Notes: generated by a model not told the origin, from the sequence alone. DNA of 6,441 nucleotides from Planctomycetes bacterium UBA4800 (GCA_002402755.1 DHGK01000115.1:1-6441), one strand, 5' to 3'. Positions 1-6,387 are shown, numbered from the stretch's first letter. Made by a program: numbers and translations.

Positions 1-30
1 GGATGCCCTGTGAACGGTTACCCTCCGGGA

Positions 31-52
31 AATCGGTGACTGTCCCCGGAAT
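31..52 (-). repeat. REP-like repeat copy 1, downstream of the dockerin gene
   Basis: Contains the full 15-bp core; on the minus strand, the gene's strand, it reads CCGGGGACAGTCACC. It lies 16 bp past the TAG stop of the dockerin gene. A 7-bp inverted pair, TCCGGGA at 24-30 and TCCCGGA at 56-62, brackets it symmetrically, so the copy sits inside a small dyad with a 25-nt interior. No poly-U tract is seen, which argues against a simple terminator. Bases 1-30 hold no other recognisable feature. Confidence 0.85.
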
Positions 53-68
53 CACTCCCGGAATGCCG

Positions 69-3020
69 CTAAGGGGCTCCGCACGCGGCGTGCGACCCGC
101 AATCCAGCTCCGTGCCCGTGATGTCGCGGCCGCAGGAGAGCGGCCCCGGAGCCGGCGGCGCCGCGCCGCCGGCGAAAAGGTACCCGAGGAGGAAGATCGG
201 GTCGCCGATGTTCACTACCTCATCATCGTTGGCATCGAACGCATCCGCGCACGTGATGTTCTTGCACGCGGCATCGGGCGGGCCGAACAGGTACCCGAGC
301 GCGCAGATGGCATCGGCTATATTGACGGCCCCATCCCCCGACGTGTCGCCGCGGATGAAGCGTCCGCCCGGCGGCGCCTCGCCGAGCCGCACGAGCGTCG
401 CGCGAGGCCAGTCGAAGCAAGGACCGGAACTCGTCGTGCGCAGCGCGAGCAACAGGCCTCGCGACGGATGGAGCGCCAGAATCTGCGTCCTGAAATCGTC
501 GACGGGGCCGAACTCATCCACCGTGCGGGCGTAGTCGTGTCCGCCGTCGCGGTCGTAGCCGAGCAACACCGGCGTCGCGCCGTTCCAGTCGGCCACGCGC
601 ATCTCCGCGAGCGCGAGCACGGCGACGTTGCCCTCCGCGTCCGCCGTCATACCCCGAGGGACGGTCACGGGAAACGCCTCGTGGCGGTACGTGCGATCCC
701 ATCGCAGCGCGCCGTCGCCGGCATCCAGCGCCAGCGTCCTGCACGCCCACGCGTCGTCGGCCTCTGCCGCGGCGATCGCAACGTAGAGGCTGCCGTCCGC
801 GCCGAGAGCGGCTGCCGAAAGGACGTCGAGATACACGCCCGGCCCCGAGTAGACCTTCTCCCACAGAAACCGTCCCTCGGGATCGATCGCTTCAATGAAC
901 ACGTCGCACGTCGTGATGCTCTCGTTGCCGTCGTAGTACAGCCGCCCGATGACGTAGGCATTGCCGGCGCCGTCGACGAGCAACGCGTCGGGAGCGAGGA
1001 AGCCGTCGGGGTACGGTCCAACCGGGCAGGAATGCTCGTAGGACCACGACTTCGTGCCGTCGGCCAGATAGCGCACGGTGTACACCGTGTGGGCGGCGCC
1101 TCCCATCGCGGTCACGTGGACGCCGCCTGCGGGCGCGAGCGCCAACTTCGCGTCGGTCGCGTACGTTCCCTGGAACGGAACGTCGGCGCGCCAGGCGCGG
1201 CGCCCCTCCGCGTCGTACTTGATCGTGAAGACGATCGCGGTGTCCGAGTCGCCGGGCGGCCCGAACCCGTACCCGGCGATGTAGGCATCGCCCTGCGGCG
1301 ACACCGCGGCCGCGCAGTGGCGCTCGTACCGCAGCGCGGGATCATCGTGCTCGACGAACCACGCGAGATCGCCCGCGGGCGTGTACTTGGCGGCGAGCAA
1401 CCGCGCGGACTCGTCGTCCTCGTCGATGACGCCCGTCACGTAGACGTTGCCCGCGGTGTCGGAGCCGATGCCGCGCGGCTTCTCCGCGGCATGGCCCGGT
1501 GTCGCCAGGCGCCGCTCCCACACGAGCCTGCCGTCGGCGGCGTGCGCGGCCGTCACGAAATCCTCCCTCGTGGTCAGGCCCGTGCTCGCCCGCGCGAAGT
1601 AGATGATGCCGCCGGCGCCGGCGGCGAGCGCGCCGGGGGCTTCCTCGACGGCGGTGTTGTCGCGCGCCGACACGTGCCATTCGATGCCGCCGCCGGCGTC
1701 GTACCGAAGCAGCGCGTGGCCGACCAGCGGCGCCGTGCTGATCATCGACAGGCAGCTCACGGCGACGCGGCCGTCGGGGCTCACGGCGAGCCCGCTCACG
1801 TACTCGTTGTATCCCGAGCCCTCGTCGTGCGAGTCGCGCCACCGCTCGTTGCCGGCGGCATCGTACACCATGGTGTCGACATCGATGTCCCAATCCTCGC
1901 GCCGCGAGTTCAGCGCGATGACCAGGTTGTCCTGCGCATCCATGCAGGCGCGCACATCGCCTCGATTCCAGAGGCGCATGGGCACGTCGCGCATCCACAG
2001 CACGTCGCCGTTCTCCGCGTACTTGACGATCTTGACGATGTCTTCGGACTCGATGCCGACGGCGCACGGGAGGCCCGCGCCGTCGACCGCGAGCGCGGAG
2101 GCGTCGGCTCCATCGACGACCGATGCCCAGCGCACGCCTCCCGCCGCATCGCACCGCACGGTCACCATCGCCCCGCCGTCGTCGCCGATGTGCGTCCCGG
2201 TCACGATGGCGCCGCCATCCGGGGCGGCCGCGATGGCGACGGGGAGCGCCATGCGATACCCCTCCCGCCGATAACGCGCGCCCCAAAGGCGGGCGCCCGA
2301 TGGGTCGTACTTGACGATGGCGTACTCGTATTCCTGGGGCGCGATGCTGCTCGCGGATGCGATGAAGACGTTGCCCGCGGCGTCGGTGGTCACGGCGACG
2401 GGAATCTCGTTGACGTATTCCGTGCCGGCGTCGTAGGACGCCTCCCAGGCGAGATTCCCCTGCGGGTCGAAGGCGGTGATGCGGGCGCCGGCGACGGGAG
2501 CTCCGTGCTCCCGGCAGGAGGACAGCGCCGCGATCGATCCCGAGGGCGCCACGGCCAGATCTTGGAGCCACAGGTCCGCGTTCGCGCCGGCGTCGTGCAG
2601 GATCGACCAGCGCGCGGCGCCATCGTCGCCCACCTTGGCGAGCACGACGATGGACCGGCTGCCATCCCACTCGGATCCCCCGAGGATGCAATCCCCCTCG
2701 GCATCGAGGTGTAATTCGGCGCACGGGGAGCACGCAGCGGGGATCTCGGTGCGCCAGAGCTCGCTCCCGGCGGCATCGCGCGCCGCGAGAAACCAGCCTT
2801 CCGTCTCCTTCGGGCACGCGGCGGCTCCGAGGACGTACGTGCGTCCCGCGGCGTCGCACGCGACGGCGGCCGCCTTGATGCCGAACTCGTCCTTGAGCTC
2901 GAGCGGCCCCTTCGGACTGACGCTCCAGACGATGTCGGGTTCGCCCTGAGCCCGTGCGGCGCCTGCGCATCCCCACGCGATCACGGCGACACGCACCACG
3001 TTCCATGCCCCCTGCCGCAT
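69..3020 (-). CDS. Secreted multi-repeat beta-propeller protein with C-terminal dockerin type I domain
   Basis: Predicted extracellular protein of 983 residues with no recognisable enzyme domain. The start at 3020 is chosen because AAAGGAGGT lies 6 nt upstream and a signal peptide follows directly (hydrophobic VAVIAWGCAGAA, likely cleavage after ARA at residue 24). The frame stays open to a TTG at 3134, but that extension has no ribosome site and would bury the signal peptide. Residues about 52-880 carry some 16 degenerate repeats of about 54 residues, each with a D-x-x-G-N-x-Y-V-x-G-like strand and then a Y-D-x-x-G-x-x-x-W-like strand (for example DTAGNVYVTG, KYTPAGDLAW). This is the SBBP/PQQ-like propeller style. 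Residues 890-949 form a dockerin with two calcium loops (D892/S894/D896/D903 and D929/N931/D933/D940), each followed by GYLF, then a Cys-rich tail. The second loop has Glu934 where Gly is usual. The dockerin may bind a cohesin or anchor the protein; no cohesin is in view. CDS call firm, molecular role unknown. Confidence 0.9.
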   Translation of the reverse strand: MRQGAWNVVRVAVIAWGCAGAARAQGEPDIVWSVSPKGPLELKDEFGIKAAAVACDAAGRTYVLGAAACPKETEGWFLAARDAAGSELWRTEIPAACSPCAELHLDAEGDCILGGSEWDGSRSIVVLAKVGDDGAARWSILHDAGANADLWLQDLAVAPSGSIAALSSCREHGAPVAGARITAFDPQGNLAWEASYDAGTEYVNEIPVAVTTDAAGNVFIASASSIAPQEYEYAIVKYDPSGARLWGARYRREGYRMALPVAIAAAPDGGAIVTGTHIGDDGGAMVTVRCDAAGGVRWASVVDGADASALAVDGAGLPCAVGIESEDIVKIVKYAENGDVLWMRDVPMRLWNRGDVRACMDAQDNLVIALNSRREDWDIDVDTMVYDAAGNERWRDSHDEGSGYNEYVSGLAVSPDGRVAVSCLSMISTAPLVGHALLRYDAGGGIEWHVSARDNTAVEEAPGALAAGAGGIIYFARASTGLTTREDFVTAAHAADGRLVWERRLATPGHAAEKPRGIGSDTAGNVYVTGVIDEDDESARLLAAKYTPAGDLAWFVEHDDPALRYERHCAAAVSPQGDAYIAGYGFGPPGDSDTAIVFTIKYDAEGRRAWRADVPFQGTYATDAKLALAPAGGVHVTAMGGAAHTVYTVRYLADGTKSWSYEHSCPVGPYPDGFLAPDALLVDGAGNAYVIGRLYYDGNESITTCDVFIEAIDPEGRFLWEKVYSGPGVYLDVLSAAALGADGSLYVAIAAAEADDAWACRTLALDAGDGALRWDRTYRHEAFPVTVPRGMTADAEGNVAVLALAEMRVADWNGATPVLLGYDRDGGHDYARTVDEFGPVDDFRTQILALHPSRGLLLALRTTSSGPCFDWPRATLVRLGEAPPGGRFIRGDTSGDGAVNIADAICALGYLFGPPDAACKNITCADAFDANDDEVVNIGDPIFLLGYLFAGGAAPPAPGPLSCGRDITGTELDCGSHAACGAP

Positions 3021-3026
3021 GATCCG

Positions 3027-3035
3027 ACCTCCTTT
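3027..3035 (-). promoter_or_regulatory. Strong Shine-Dalgarno site fixing the start of the dockerin protein
   Basis: The minus strand reads AAAGGAGGT, a near-perfect anti-16S complement, 6 nt before the ATG at 3018-3020. It is the decisive evidence for starting the gene at 3020 rather than at the upstream TTG or ATG codons at 3129-3134. Confidence 0.85.
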
Positions 3036-3061
3036 CGCCCGGGTCGCACGCCTTTCCGCGT

Positions 3062-3089
3062 CGGGTCCCTCGTGCGGACACGGGACCCG
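3062..3089 (-). promoter_or_regulatory. Leader stem-loop upstream of the dockerin gene
   Basis: Arms 3062-3069 (CGGGTCCC) and 3082-3089 (GGGACCCG) are perfect 8-bp complements. After a 2-nt bulge, a further 3 bp (3072-3074 with 3079-3081) close a 4-nt loop that reads UCCG, a UNCG-type loop, on the minus strand. The structure lies 26 nt upstream of the Shine-Dalgarno site and no U-run follows it, so it is not a typical intrinsic terminator. It could stabilise the 5' end of the mRNA or be a leader control element. A TAGAAT -10-like hexamer lies just upstream at 3100-3105 on the minus strand, but no convincing -35 accompanies it. Confidence 0.4.
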
Positions 3090-3154
3090 GCCATGAGCGA
3101 TTCTACGGGTGAATGCGAACAACCGAAGCATCAAGCCGTGCGCGCCCGCGGGGG

Positions 3155-3178
3155 TATTCGGTGACTGTCCCCGGATAA
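3155..3178 (-). repeat. REP-like repeat copy 2, left inverted end of the Asp-box gene package
   Basis: Full 15-bp core with AT-rich shoulders. On the minus strand it reads CCGGGGACAGTCACC and starts 1 bp after the TAG stop (3180-3182) of the Asp-box gene. It is the inverted partner of the copy ending at 4488: over 24 bp the two ends agree at 23 positions. It also lies between the Asp-box gene and the dockerin gene, about 20 bp upstream of the open-frame extension of the latter. Confidence 0.9.
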
Positions 3179-3179
3179 C

Positions 3180-4445
3180 CTACGGCTTGGGCTTGATGAA
3201 GATCACGTCGGCCTGCTTGACCCAGCCCGTCCTCAGGTCGACCCGGAACCAGCCCTCGGCGTTCTTCTCGTGGAATCGGGTCGGCGAGCGCTTGCCGAAC
3301 TCCTTGAGGTCGTACTGGGCCCACGTCTTTCCCATGTCGGTCGAGACGATGAAGCCGGTGCCGAGCGGCGAGGCGGGGGCGCAGTGCGAGGCGATGATCA
3401 CGCCGTCCTGGATGATCATGTTCCCGGATTCGACCTCGGGGTTGAAGAGCAGCGTGTGCTTCTCGATCGCGGTCAGGTCCGCGGGATCGCAGCGGAAGAC
3501 GCCGCGATCGTAGGGCTCGGGGCCGTTCGAATCGCTGATCCAGTAGACCTTCCCGTCGACGAAGTTGATGCCGCCGCACTTGTACCGCGAGTTGGAGACG
3601 TCCGAGATGATGACCTTCCAGCTCCACGCGTCCTTCTGCGCGTCGTACGTTCCTTTCAGCCAGTGGCACTCGTGGCCGAGGCCGCGGCTCAGATCTCCCG
3701 TGCAGGCATAGAACGCATCCTCGGCGGGGTTGTACGCGACCGCGTGCACGTGGCGCGCGAGGACCGGATTCCCGGGATCGCCGAGCAGCGTCCCGCCCTT
3801 GCCGCCGCCCTCCGAGCCGTCGTCGCCGAAGAAGGGATTCTGTCCGAACGTGTAGGCGATCTTCACCGTGCGCCCGCCGTCCGTCGAGTAGTAGATGTTG
3901 ACCGGAGCCGCTCCGCCGATGACGTTGCAGTAGTTGCCCCACACCATCATCTCCGTCCCGTGCACGTCCCACGACACGACGCCCGGGAGCGTGTGGAAGT
4001 ACCAGCCGGGGAGCGCGGGATTCTTGGGCGCGTGCGGAACGTAGTCCGCGCCGTCCCGGGTCTTCACCGCGATCTCCCGGTACGTCGCCAGGCCATCGGT
4101 GCTGAGGTAGAGCTTCGCGCTCGTGGCGAAGAGAACGTTGCCGTTCTTCAGGATGTGGCTGAACGTGATCAGCGACGCGTCGGGAAACGCGACGCCGTGC
4201 GGCCATGTGCGTCCGTTGTCCTCCGAGAGGAGGATCTTCCCGTCCGCCCAGCCGAACGCCTTGCTGCCGCGCTGCGAGTCGATGTACATGCCCGCCGGCT
4301 GCGCGCGATACCAGAAGTGCGGCGTCTCGCCGGCAATCGGCTCGGGAGCGCCGCGCGCCGGCGCGCCGAGCGCCAGCACGGCGCCCGCGATGCCGGCCGC
4401 GATGCGCGGGAAGCTGCGTCGAGTCCTGCGTTCTTGCGACACCAT
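3180..4445 (-). CDS. Exported BNR/Asp-box (sialidase-fold) beta-propeller protein
   Basis: 421-residue protein, predicted to be exported. The N-terminus TRRSFPRIAAGIAGAVLAL has a twin-arginine followed by Ser-Phe, resembling a Tat signal (the usual Leu after Phe is Pro), then a hydrophobic run with likely cleavage near ARG/APEP at residues 30-33. Asp-box motifs (S-x-D-x-G-x-x-W type) occur at 74-81 (SEDNGRTW), 115-122 (STDGLATY), 187-194 (STDGGRTV) and 368-375 (STDMGKTW), typical of the BNR/sialidase-like propeller. No F/YRIP motif of classical GH33 sialidases is visible, so sialidase activity should not be assumed; a sugar-binding or structural role is equally open. A Gly-rich stretch at 207-223 is probably a surface loop. 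The start is supported by GAAAGG 8 nt upstream. It is codirectional with the dockerin gene 159 bp downstream and could be cotranscribed with it. Confidence 0.92.
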   Translation of the reverse strand: MVSQERRTRRSFPRIAAGIAGAVLALGAPARGAPEPIAGETPHFWYRAQPAGMYIDSQRGSKAFGWADGKILLSEDNGRTWPHGVAFPDASLITFSHILKNGNVLFATSAKLYLSTDGLATYREIAVKTRDGADYVPHAPKNPALPGWYFHTLPGVVSWDVHGTEMMVWGNYCNVIGGAAPVNIYYSTDGGRTVKIAYTFGQNPFFGDDGSEGGGKGGTLLGDPGNPVLARHVHAVAYNPAEDAFYACTGDLSRGLGHECHWLKGTYDAQKDAWSWKVIISDVSNSRYKCGGINFVDGKVYWISDSNGPEPYDRGVFRCDPADLTAIEKHTLLFNPEVESGNMIIQDGVIIASHCAPASPLGTGFIVSTDMGKTWAQYDLKEFGKRSPTRFHEKNAEGWFRVDLRTGWVKQADVIFIKPKP

Positions 4446-4453
4446 GGCGTCAT

Positions 4454-4459
4454 CCTTTC
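4454..4459 (-). promoter_or_regulatory. Ribosome binding site of the Asp-box gene
   Basis: The minus strand reads GAAAGG, 8 nt before the ATG at 4443-4445. It fixes the start and lies 1-2 bp inside the inner edge of the tandem repeat, so the repeat forms most of the 5' untranslated leader. Confidence 0.65.
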
Positions 4460-4460
4460 G

Positions 4461-4514
4461 TCTTTATCCGGGGACAGTCACCGATTATCTTTATCCGGGG
4501 ACAGTCACCGATTA
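4461..4514 (+). repeat. Two perfect tandem copies (27 bp each) of the REP-like repeat, copies 3 and 4
   Basis: 4461-4487 and 4488-4514 are identical 27-bp units, each with the core CCGGGGACAGTCACC between AT-rich shoulders. On the plus strand this is the orientation opposite to copy 2. Identity across the whole unit, shoulders included, points to a recent tandem duplication rather than two insertions. On the minus strand the outer edge contributes to a TATAAT hexamer (4511-4516), and the junction between units creates GATAAT (4484-4489). Confidence 0.95.
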
Positions 4515-4538
4515 TAACCGCCGGAATCCGGCCGTCGA
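4511..4538 (-). promoter_or_regulatory. Candidate sigma-70-type promoter for the Asp-box gene
   Basis: The minus strand has a perfect -10 hexamer TATAAT (4511-4516). A -35-like TCGACG (4533-4538, 4 of 6 to TTGACA) lies 16 bp away. Transcription would begin near 4504, giving a leader of about 60 nt that contains nearly all of both repeat copies. The -10 straddles the outer border of the repeat. Based on sequence match only. Confidence 0.45.
4520..4532. promoter_or_regulatory. Perfect 13-bp palindrome in the promoter spacer
   Basis: GCCGGAATCCGGC has 6-bp arms around one central base, too tight for an RNA hairpin but well shaped for a dimeric DNA-binding protein. It occupies almost the whole spacer between the -35 and -10 candidates of the Asp-box gene, a position expected for an operator. 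It might instead be a degenerate remnant of the repeat, which also contains CCGGA. Confidence 0.35.
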
Positions 4539-4567
4539 TTGATGGCGTTGCGGCGCCCGAATAGAAT
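4539..4567 (+). promoter_or_regulatory. Candidate promoter for the truncated DUF89 gene
   Basis: The plus strand has TTGATG (4539-4544, 4 of 6 to TTGACA), a 17-bp spacer, then TAGAAT (4562-4567, 5 of 6 to TATAAT). It would start transcription near 4574, about 69 nt before the ATG at 4643. It abuts the -35 of the divergent promoter with no gap, so the two would probably interfere with each other. The rest of 4568-4642 shows no other feature except AGAGAG (4633-4638), a weak ribosome site 4 nt before the ATG. Confidence 0.45.
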
Positions 4568-4642
4568 CGCGGGTGGTCAATGCGCGAGCGGCGATCTCTC
4601 GTGCGTCCTCCCGTCGTTTGTGCCGGCCCTCCAGAGAGCTTA

Positions 4643-4984
4643 ATGAAGACCGAGATCGAATGCGTTCCCTGCTTCGTGCGCCAGGCGGCGGAGGCCGTCG
4701 CGTTCACGGCGGAGGATTCCGCGCGCGGGGAGACGCTGCTGCGTAAGCTCCTTCGCGAGATCGCCGATGCCGAGTGGCAAGGCTCTCCGCCCGTGATGGG
4801 ACAGCGCATTCACCGCATCATCCGGCGGGAGCTTGCGTGCGCCGATCCGTATTGCGAGCTGAAGGACCGGATGAACCGCGCGGCGGCGAGACTGCTGCCC
4901 GGCCTGCGCGAGACCATGCGGGCGCAACCGGACCCGCGCGAGGCCGCCGTCCGCATGGTCGTGAAGGAACGGCGGCCGTCGTGA
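4643..4984 (+). pseudogene. Truncated DUF89 / ARMT1-like damage-control phosphatase, N-terminal third only
   Basis: The 113-residue product opens with MKTEIECVPCFVRQA and contains MGQRIHRIIRRE (52-63), DPYCELKDRMNR (68-79) and DPREAAVRM (97-105). This is the characteristic all-helical N-terminal part of bacterial DUF89 (PF01937) proteins, including the CxxC at C7/C10. Intact bacterial members are about 285-300 residues. From family knowledge, the sequence after AAVRM should run on into an A-x-A-G-N-x-I-D-F-G-like segment and the metal-binding catalytic domain. Here it changes to VVKERRPS and stops. About 180 residues, including the whole active site, are missing, and no continuation appears in the other frames before 5060. 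The upstream promoter candidate and start look intact, so a non-catalytic fragment may still be made. The frame is open to an ATG at 4580, but the family N-terminus begins at 4643. Confidence 0.75.
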
Positions 4985-4986
4985 CT

Positions 4987-5001
4987 CCGGCAGGCTGCCG
5001 G
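4987..5001. repeat. Short palindrome overlapping repeat copy 5
   Basis: CCGGCAG and CTGCCGG form a perfect 7-bp inverted pair around a single G. It begins 3 bp after the stop of the truncated gene and its right arm overlaps the start of repeat copy 5. As RNA it could fold into a 6-bp stem with a 3-nt loop, but no U-run follows, so terminator function is doubtful. Confidence 0.5.
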
Positions 5002-5017
5002 TGACTGTCCTCGGTAT
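4998..5017 (+). repeat. REP-like repeat copy 5 (one core mismatch)
   Basis: Contains GGTGACTGTCCTCGG (5000-5014), the core with one C-to-T change. It lies between the truncated DUF89 gene and the following secreted-protein gene, 46 bp before the latter's chosen start, in the orientation opposite to the copy at 6421-6441. Between it and the gene (5018-5062) no convincing promoter is visible; TTGCCT at 5028-5033 lacks a matching -10. Confidence 0.85.
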
Positions 5018-5062
5018 CCTCCCGCGCTTGCCTCGGATCGCGATTGTGAGAAGATGGAGCGC

Positions 5063-6382
5063 ATGCTGAACACGACGAACATGCGAGCCCTTCCTGTTCT
5101 GCTCCTCGTGGCGGCGTTTGCGCCTCTTGCCGAAGCCGCTCCCGGCGATGCCGCCGTGCCTCTCGTCAAGCCCTGGCGTGTTGTCGTGCTGGAACCCGAG
5201 TACTCGGGCGCGTGGGTCGTGGCGGGGGACCTGGACGGCGACGGCGCCGTCGACATCGTCAGCGCCCGCAACGTCGATCGGAACGACGTTCACTACACGA
5301 GCGCCGCGGTCGCGCAGAAACTCGACGGGAGCGTTCTCTGGCGCTGGGGCGATCCGAAGACGGGACGCAAGCAGCTCCATCACGATGTCGCGTGCCAGAT
5401 CCACGACTGGGACGGCGACGGGCGCAACGAGGTCGTGCTGTGCACGAAGGGTTTCCTGGTCGAGCTGGACGGCGCGACCGGGCGGGAGCGGCGGCGGTTC
5501 CCGCTGCCGCCGGACGCCACCGACTGCCTCGTCTTCGCGAATCTCTCGGGCGGCCCCCGCGCCGCCGACGTGCTGGTCAAGACGCGCTACACGCAGATCT
5601 GGGCCTTCGACCGCGACGGCCGGCAGCTCTGGACGGTCGAGAATCCGGGCGGCTACCGGACGGCGCACCAGCCGGTGCCGATCGACCTGGACGGCGACGG
5701 GCGCGACGAGATCGCGGCGGGGTACGCGATGCTGAACTCGGACGGCTCGGTCCGCTGGGTCTTCAAGTCGCGGAAGGTGGATCAGAGCCGAGGACACTGC
5801 GATTGCTTTCGTCTCGTGCGCGCGGGCAAGACCCCGGATGAGTTTCGCTTCGTCCTGACGTTGTGCGGCGCGAACGCCATCGCGCTCGTCGACGGGAACG
5901 GCCGGCCGATCTGGGAGCTGGCGGGCGAGCACTTCGAGTCGGTCGACGTGGGCCGCATCTGCGCCGATCTTCCGGGCGTCCAGCTTGCCGTGGACATCGA
6001 CCACCGCGCGTGGGGCCAGGGGCCGCTCTGGGTGATCGACGAAGGCGGCGAGGTGCGCGCCAGGATCATGACCGACTACGCCCGCCACCACGCGCTGGTC
6101 GACTGGACGGGGGATGGCGTGGGCGAGATCGTCATCGCCCAGCCCAGGACCCTCTACGATGGCGCCGGGCGATGCGTCGCGACGCTGGCAATGGACGAGA
6201 AGGACGACCGCGCGGGCGAGGAGCGGCTCGTCCTCACGGGCGACTTCACCGGCGACGGCGTTCCCGACATCATGCTCACGAGCCGCGACATGACGCGCGT
6301 CTCGATCTACAAGAACGAGCGCGGCCGCAAGCCCGAGCCGCCGGCGCCGCTCGGCACGGGGCCGAATTTCACGCTGTACTGA
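5063..6382 (+). CDS. Secreted FG-GAP/VCBS-like (PL11-like) calcium-loop propeller protein
   Basis: 439-residue secreted protein. Signal peptide: MRALPVLLLVAAFAPLAEA (residues 7-25), cleavage after AEA. Five calcium-loop motifs occur at 56-64 (DLDGDGAVD), 115-123 (DWDGDGRNE), 208-216 (DLDGDGRDE), 347-355 (DWTGDGVGE) and 394-402 (DFTGDGVPD). They alternate with strands such as VVLCTKGFLVELDGATGR, typical of FG-GAP/VCBS-type propellers. HYTSAAVAQKLDGSVLWRW followed by HDWDGDGRNE recalls PL11 rhamnogalacturonan lyases, which use Ca-bound DxDGDG loops, but the protein is shorter than usual for PL11 (about 600 residues) and its catalytic residues cannot be confirmed. The C-terminus is intact, ending LGTGPNFTLY. 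ATG 5063 is chosen for GAGAAG 9 nt and GGAG 3 nt upstream; ATG 5054, three codons earlier, is nearly as good. Inverted repeat copies flank the gene. No neighbour fixes its substrate. Confidence 0.9.
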   Translation: MLNTTNMRALPVLLLVAAFAPLAEAAPGDAAVPLVKPWRVVVLEPEYSGAWVVAGDLDGDGAVDIVSARNVDRNDVHYTSAAVAQKLDGSVLWRWGDPKTGRKQLHHDVACQIHDWDGDGRNEVVLCTKGFLVELDGATGRERRRFPLPPDATDCLVFANLSGGPRAADVLVKTRYTQIWAFDRDGRQLWTVENPGGYRTAHQPVPIDLDGDGRDEIAAGYAMLNSDGSVRWVFKSRKVDQSRGHCDCFRLVRAGKTPDEFRFVLTLCGANAIALVDGNGRPIWELAGEHFESVDVGRICADLPGVQLAVDIDHRAWGQGPLWVIDEGGEVRARIMTDYARHHALVDWTGDGVGEIVIAQPRTLYDGAGRCVATLAMDEKDDRAGEERLVLTGDFTGDGVPDIMLTSRDMTRVSIYKNERGRKPEPPAPLGTGPNFTLY

Positions 6383-6387
6383 GCGAC

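Larger units (their letters stand above)
3155..4488 (-). mobile_element. Candidate inverted-repeat-bounded package carrying one gene, no transposase
   Basis: The 24-bp sequences at 3155-3178 and 4465-4488 are inverted copies with a single mismatch. Between them lie only the Shine-Dalgarno site and coding region of the Asp-box gene. The stop codon is 1 bp inside the left end and the ribosome site a few bases inside the right end. The arrangement resembles a cassette with terminal inverted repeats (outer ends GGTGAC...GTCACC) but encodes no transposase or integrase, and no target-site duplication can be recognised, because the right end is itself tandemly duplicated. An alternative is two independent REP-like insertions in the two intergenic spaces. 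Mobility is inference. Confidence 0.35.

Noticed and set aside
3..2714. 903-codon open frame on the plus strand opposite the dockerin gene
   Set aside because: Its product is Arg/Ala/Val-rich with no domain or signal and starts inside a repeat copy, while the opposite strand has a strong ribosome site, a signal peptide, tandem repeats and a dockerin. Long stop-free antisense frames are expected at this G+C content.
2967..2969. Lipoprotein signal around Cys18 of the dockerin protein
   Set aside because: The residues before the Cys are Ala-Trp-Gly, a poor lipobox, whereas a good signal peptidase I site (ARA) follows at residues 22-24.
3021..3134. N-terminal extension of the dockerin protein to the TTG at 3134
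   Set aside because: It lacks a ribosome site, contains the leader stem-loop, and would place 38 Arg-rich residues before a clear signal peptide.
4461..4514. CRISPR array
   Set aside because: The two units abut without spacers and the same core is dispersed singly elsewhere in the window.
3270..4517. Plus-strand 415-codon frame opposite the Asp-box gene
   Set aside because: It has no recognisable domain and ends by translating the repeats; the minus strand has an export signal, a ribosome site and four Asp boxes.
4450..4809. Minus-strand open frame repeating IIGDCPRIK
   Set aside because: The repeated peptide is only the translation of the 27-bp tandem repeat; the frame covers the control region and the opposite strand of the DUF89 fragment.
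4640..6091. Minus-strand 483-codon frame opposite the DUF89 fragment and the calcium-loop gene
   Set aside because: It crosses two genes with clear family features on the plus strand and has only low-complexity Arg/Val/Ala-rich content.
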